Positions 63,760 through 64,000 of a DNA stretch of 64,000 nt are shown piece by piece. Both the position numbers and the translations under genes were made by a program. The notes beneath the pieces are model-generated. The model was not told where the DNA came from, did not search any database, and worked only from the letters and a program-made list of their open reading frames with translations. The stretch is from JBBDSJ01 sp040905025 (GTDB taxonomy: Bacteria > Pseudomonadota > Gammaproteobacteria > Methylohalomonadales > Methylohalomonadaceae): NCBI GenBank assembly GCA_040905025.1, contig JBBDSJ010000148.1, positions 5,854 through 69,853 of the forward strand. Reading direction: 5' to 3'. How positions within the stretch are numbered: position 1 is the stretch's first letter; every line of letters starts with the position of its first letter.

Positions 63760-63897
63760 AAGGAACCTCTGATTTATTCAGAGGTTCCTGCAGTACATCC
63801 ATGTAGCACTGCTCGTGCTCTGAGGAGTGGCAAACGGATGTGCCGCTAACGGAGCCAAGGATGCAGTATTCATGGATGAATTAATCAGAGCTTCCTT
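63760..63897. mobile_element. 138-bp MITE-like element
   Basis: The terminal inverted repeats AAGGAACCTCTGATTTATTC (63760-63779) and GAATTAATCAGAGCTTCCTT (63878-63897) match at 18 of 20 positions. Inside the left end, AGGAACCTCTGA is followed by its exact inverse TCAGAGGTTCCT, forming a 12-bp hairpin. A further inner pair CATCCATG/CATGGATG continues the symmetry. There is no coding capacity. I see no unambiguous target-site duplication. The ends recall IS5-like elements, but that is a guess. Confidence 0.65.
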
Positions 63898-64000
63898 AAA
63901 TAATTAACCCTGGTATTGAGGTTCTGCCGGGAGCATGGGCGCTGCGCAATGGCTGCCAGCGCGACGGAGTGCCACACATGGAGCGCGATTGATAATGGAC

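Larger units (their letters stand above)
63550..64000. other. Right-edge non-coding region
   Basis: 451 bp with no normal gene. It contains a 13-codon ORF with a strong ribosome-binding site (63704-63745) and a MITE-like element (63760-63897). About 100 bp of unassigned sequence run to the edge. Confidence 0.6.

Overview
The window looks like chromosome of a facultatively denitrifying gammaproteobacterium. Two conserved gammaproteobacterial blocks support this: miaB-phoH-ybeY-corC-lnt, and pilMNOPQ-aroK-aroB-dgt-gltB-gltD-hemE with a divergent mrcA. I cannot name a genus. There is no CRISPR array, no rRNA and no intact transposase. One tRNA gene (Gly, CCC) lies near the right edge.

Left part (1-18100): nitrate respiration and nitric-oxide response. 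On the minus strand lie a hemerythrin-fdxA-nnrS unit (the nnrS runs off the left edge), sirB2, an aldehyde dehydrogenase, the nitrate reductase operon narGHJI with a trailing PpiC isomerase, and a second nnrS. An NsrR-like Rrf2 regulator diverges from that nnrS. After it come two nitrate/nitrite transporters (narK1, narK2) and a convergent outer-membrane porin. Two perfect FNR/DNR-type boxes (TTGAT-N4-ATCAA) lie before narK1 and before the porin. A different, strongly conserved element of about 21 bp overlaps the -10 region of the hemerythrin, aldehyde dehydrogenase and nnrS promoters. The copy in the nnrS/Rrf2 intergenic region makes the Rrf2 protein its likely reader.

Middle (18376-28300): an accessory stretch. 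It holds a bile-acid-symporter-family transporter, a protein I do not recognise divergent from a Ser/Thr kinase, a HAD protein with a second C-terminal domain, an HD hydrolase, a patatin-like gene broken by two frame changes, an MscS channel, and tungstate-type ABC genes tupB-tupC without an adjacent tupA.

Right part (28470-63274): housekeeping genes. These cover tRNA thiomethylation and ribosome maturation (miaB, phoH, ybeY), lipoprotein acylation (lnt), an RNA helicase and an RRM protein, a large CPA1 antiporter, a DUF368 lipid-carrier transporter, heme (hemE), glutamate synthase (gltBD), a dNTPase, shikimate genes (aroKB), the type IV pilus assembly operon pilMNOPQ, PBP1A, priA, argS and a SPOR-domain protein.

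Right edge (63275-64000): a tRNA-like 3' fragment, tRNA-Gly, a very short ORF with a good ribosome-binding site, and a 138-bp element with 20-bp terminal inverted repeats that looks like a MITE.
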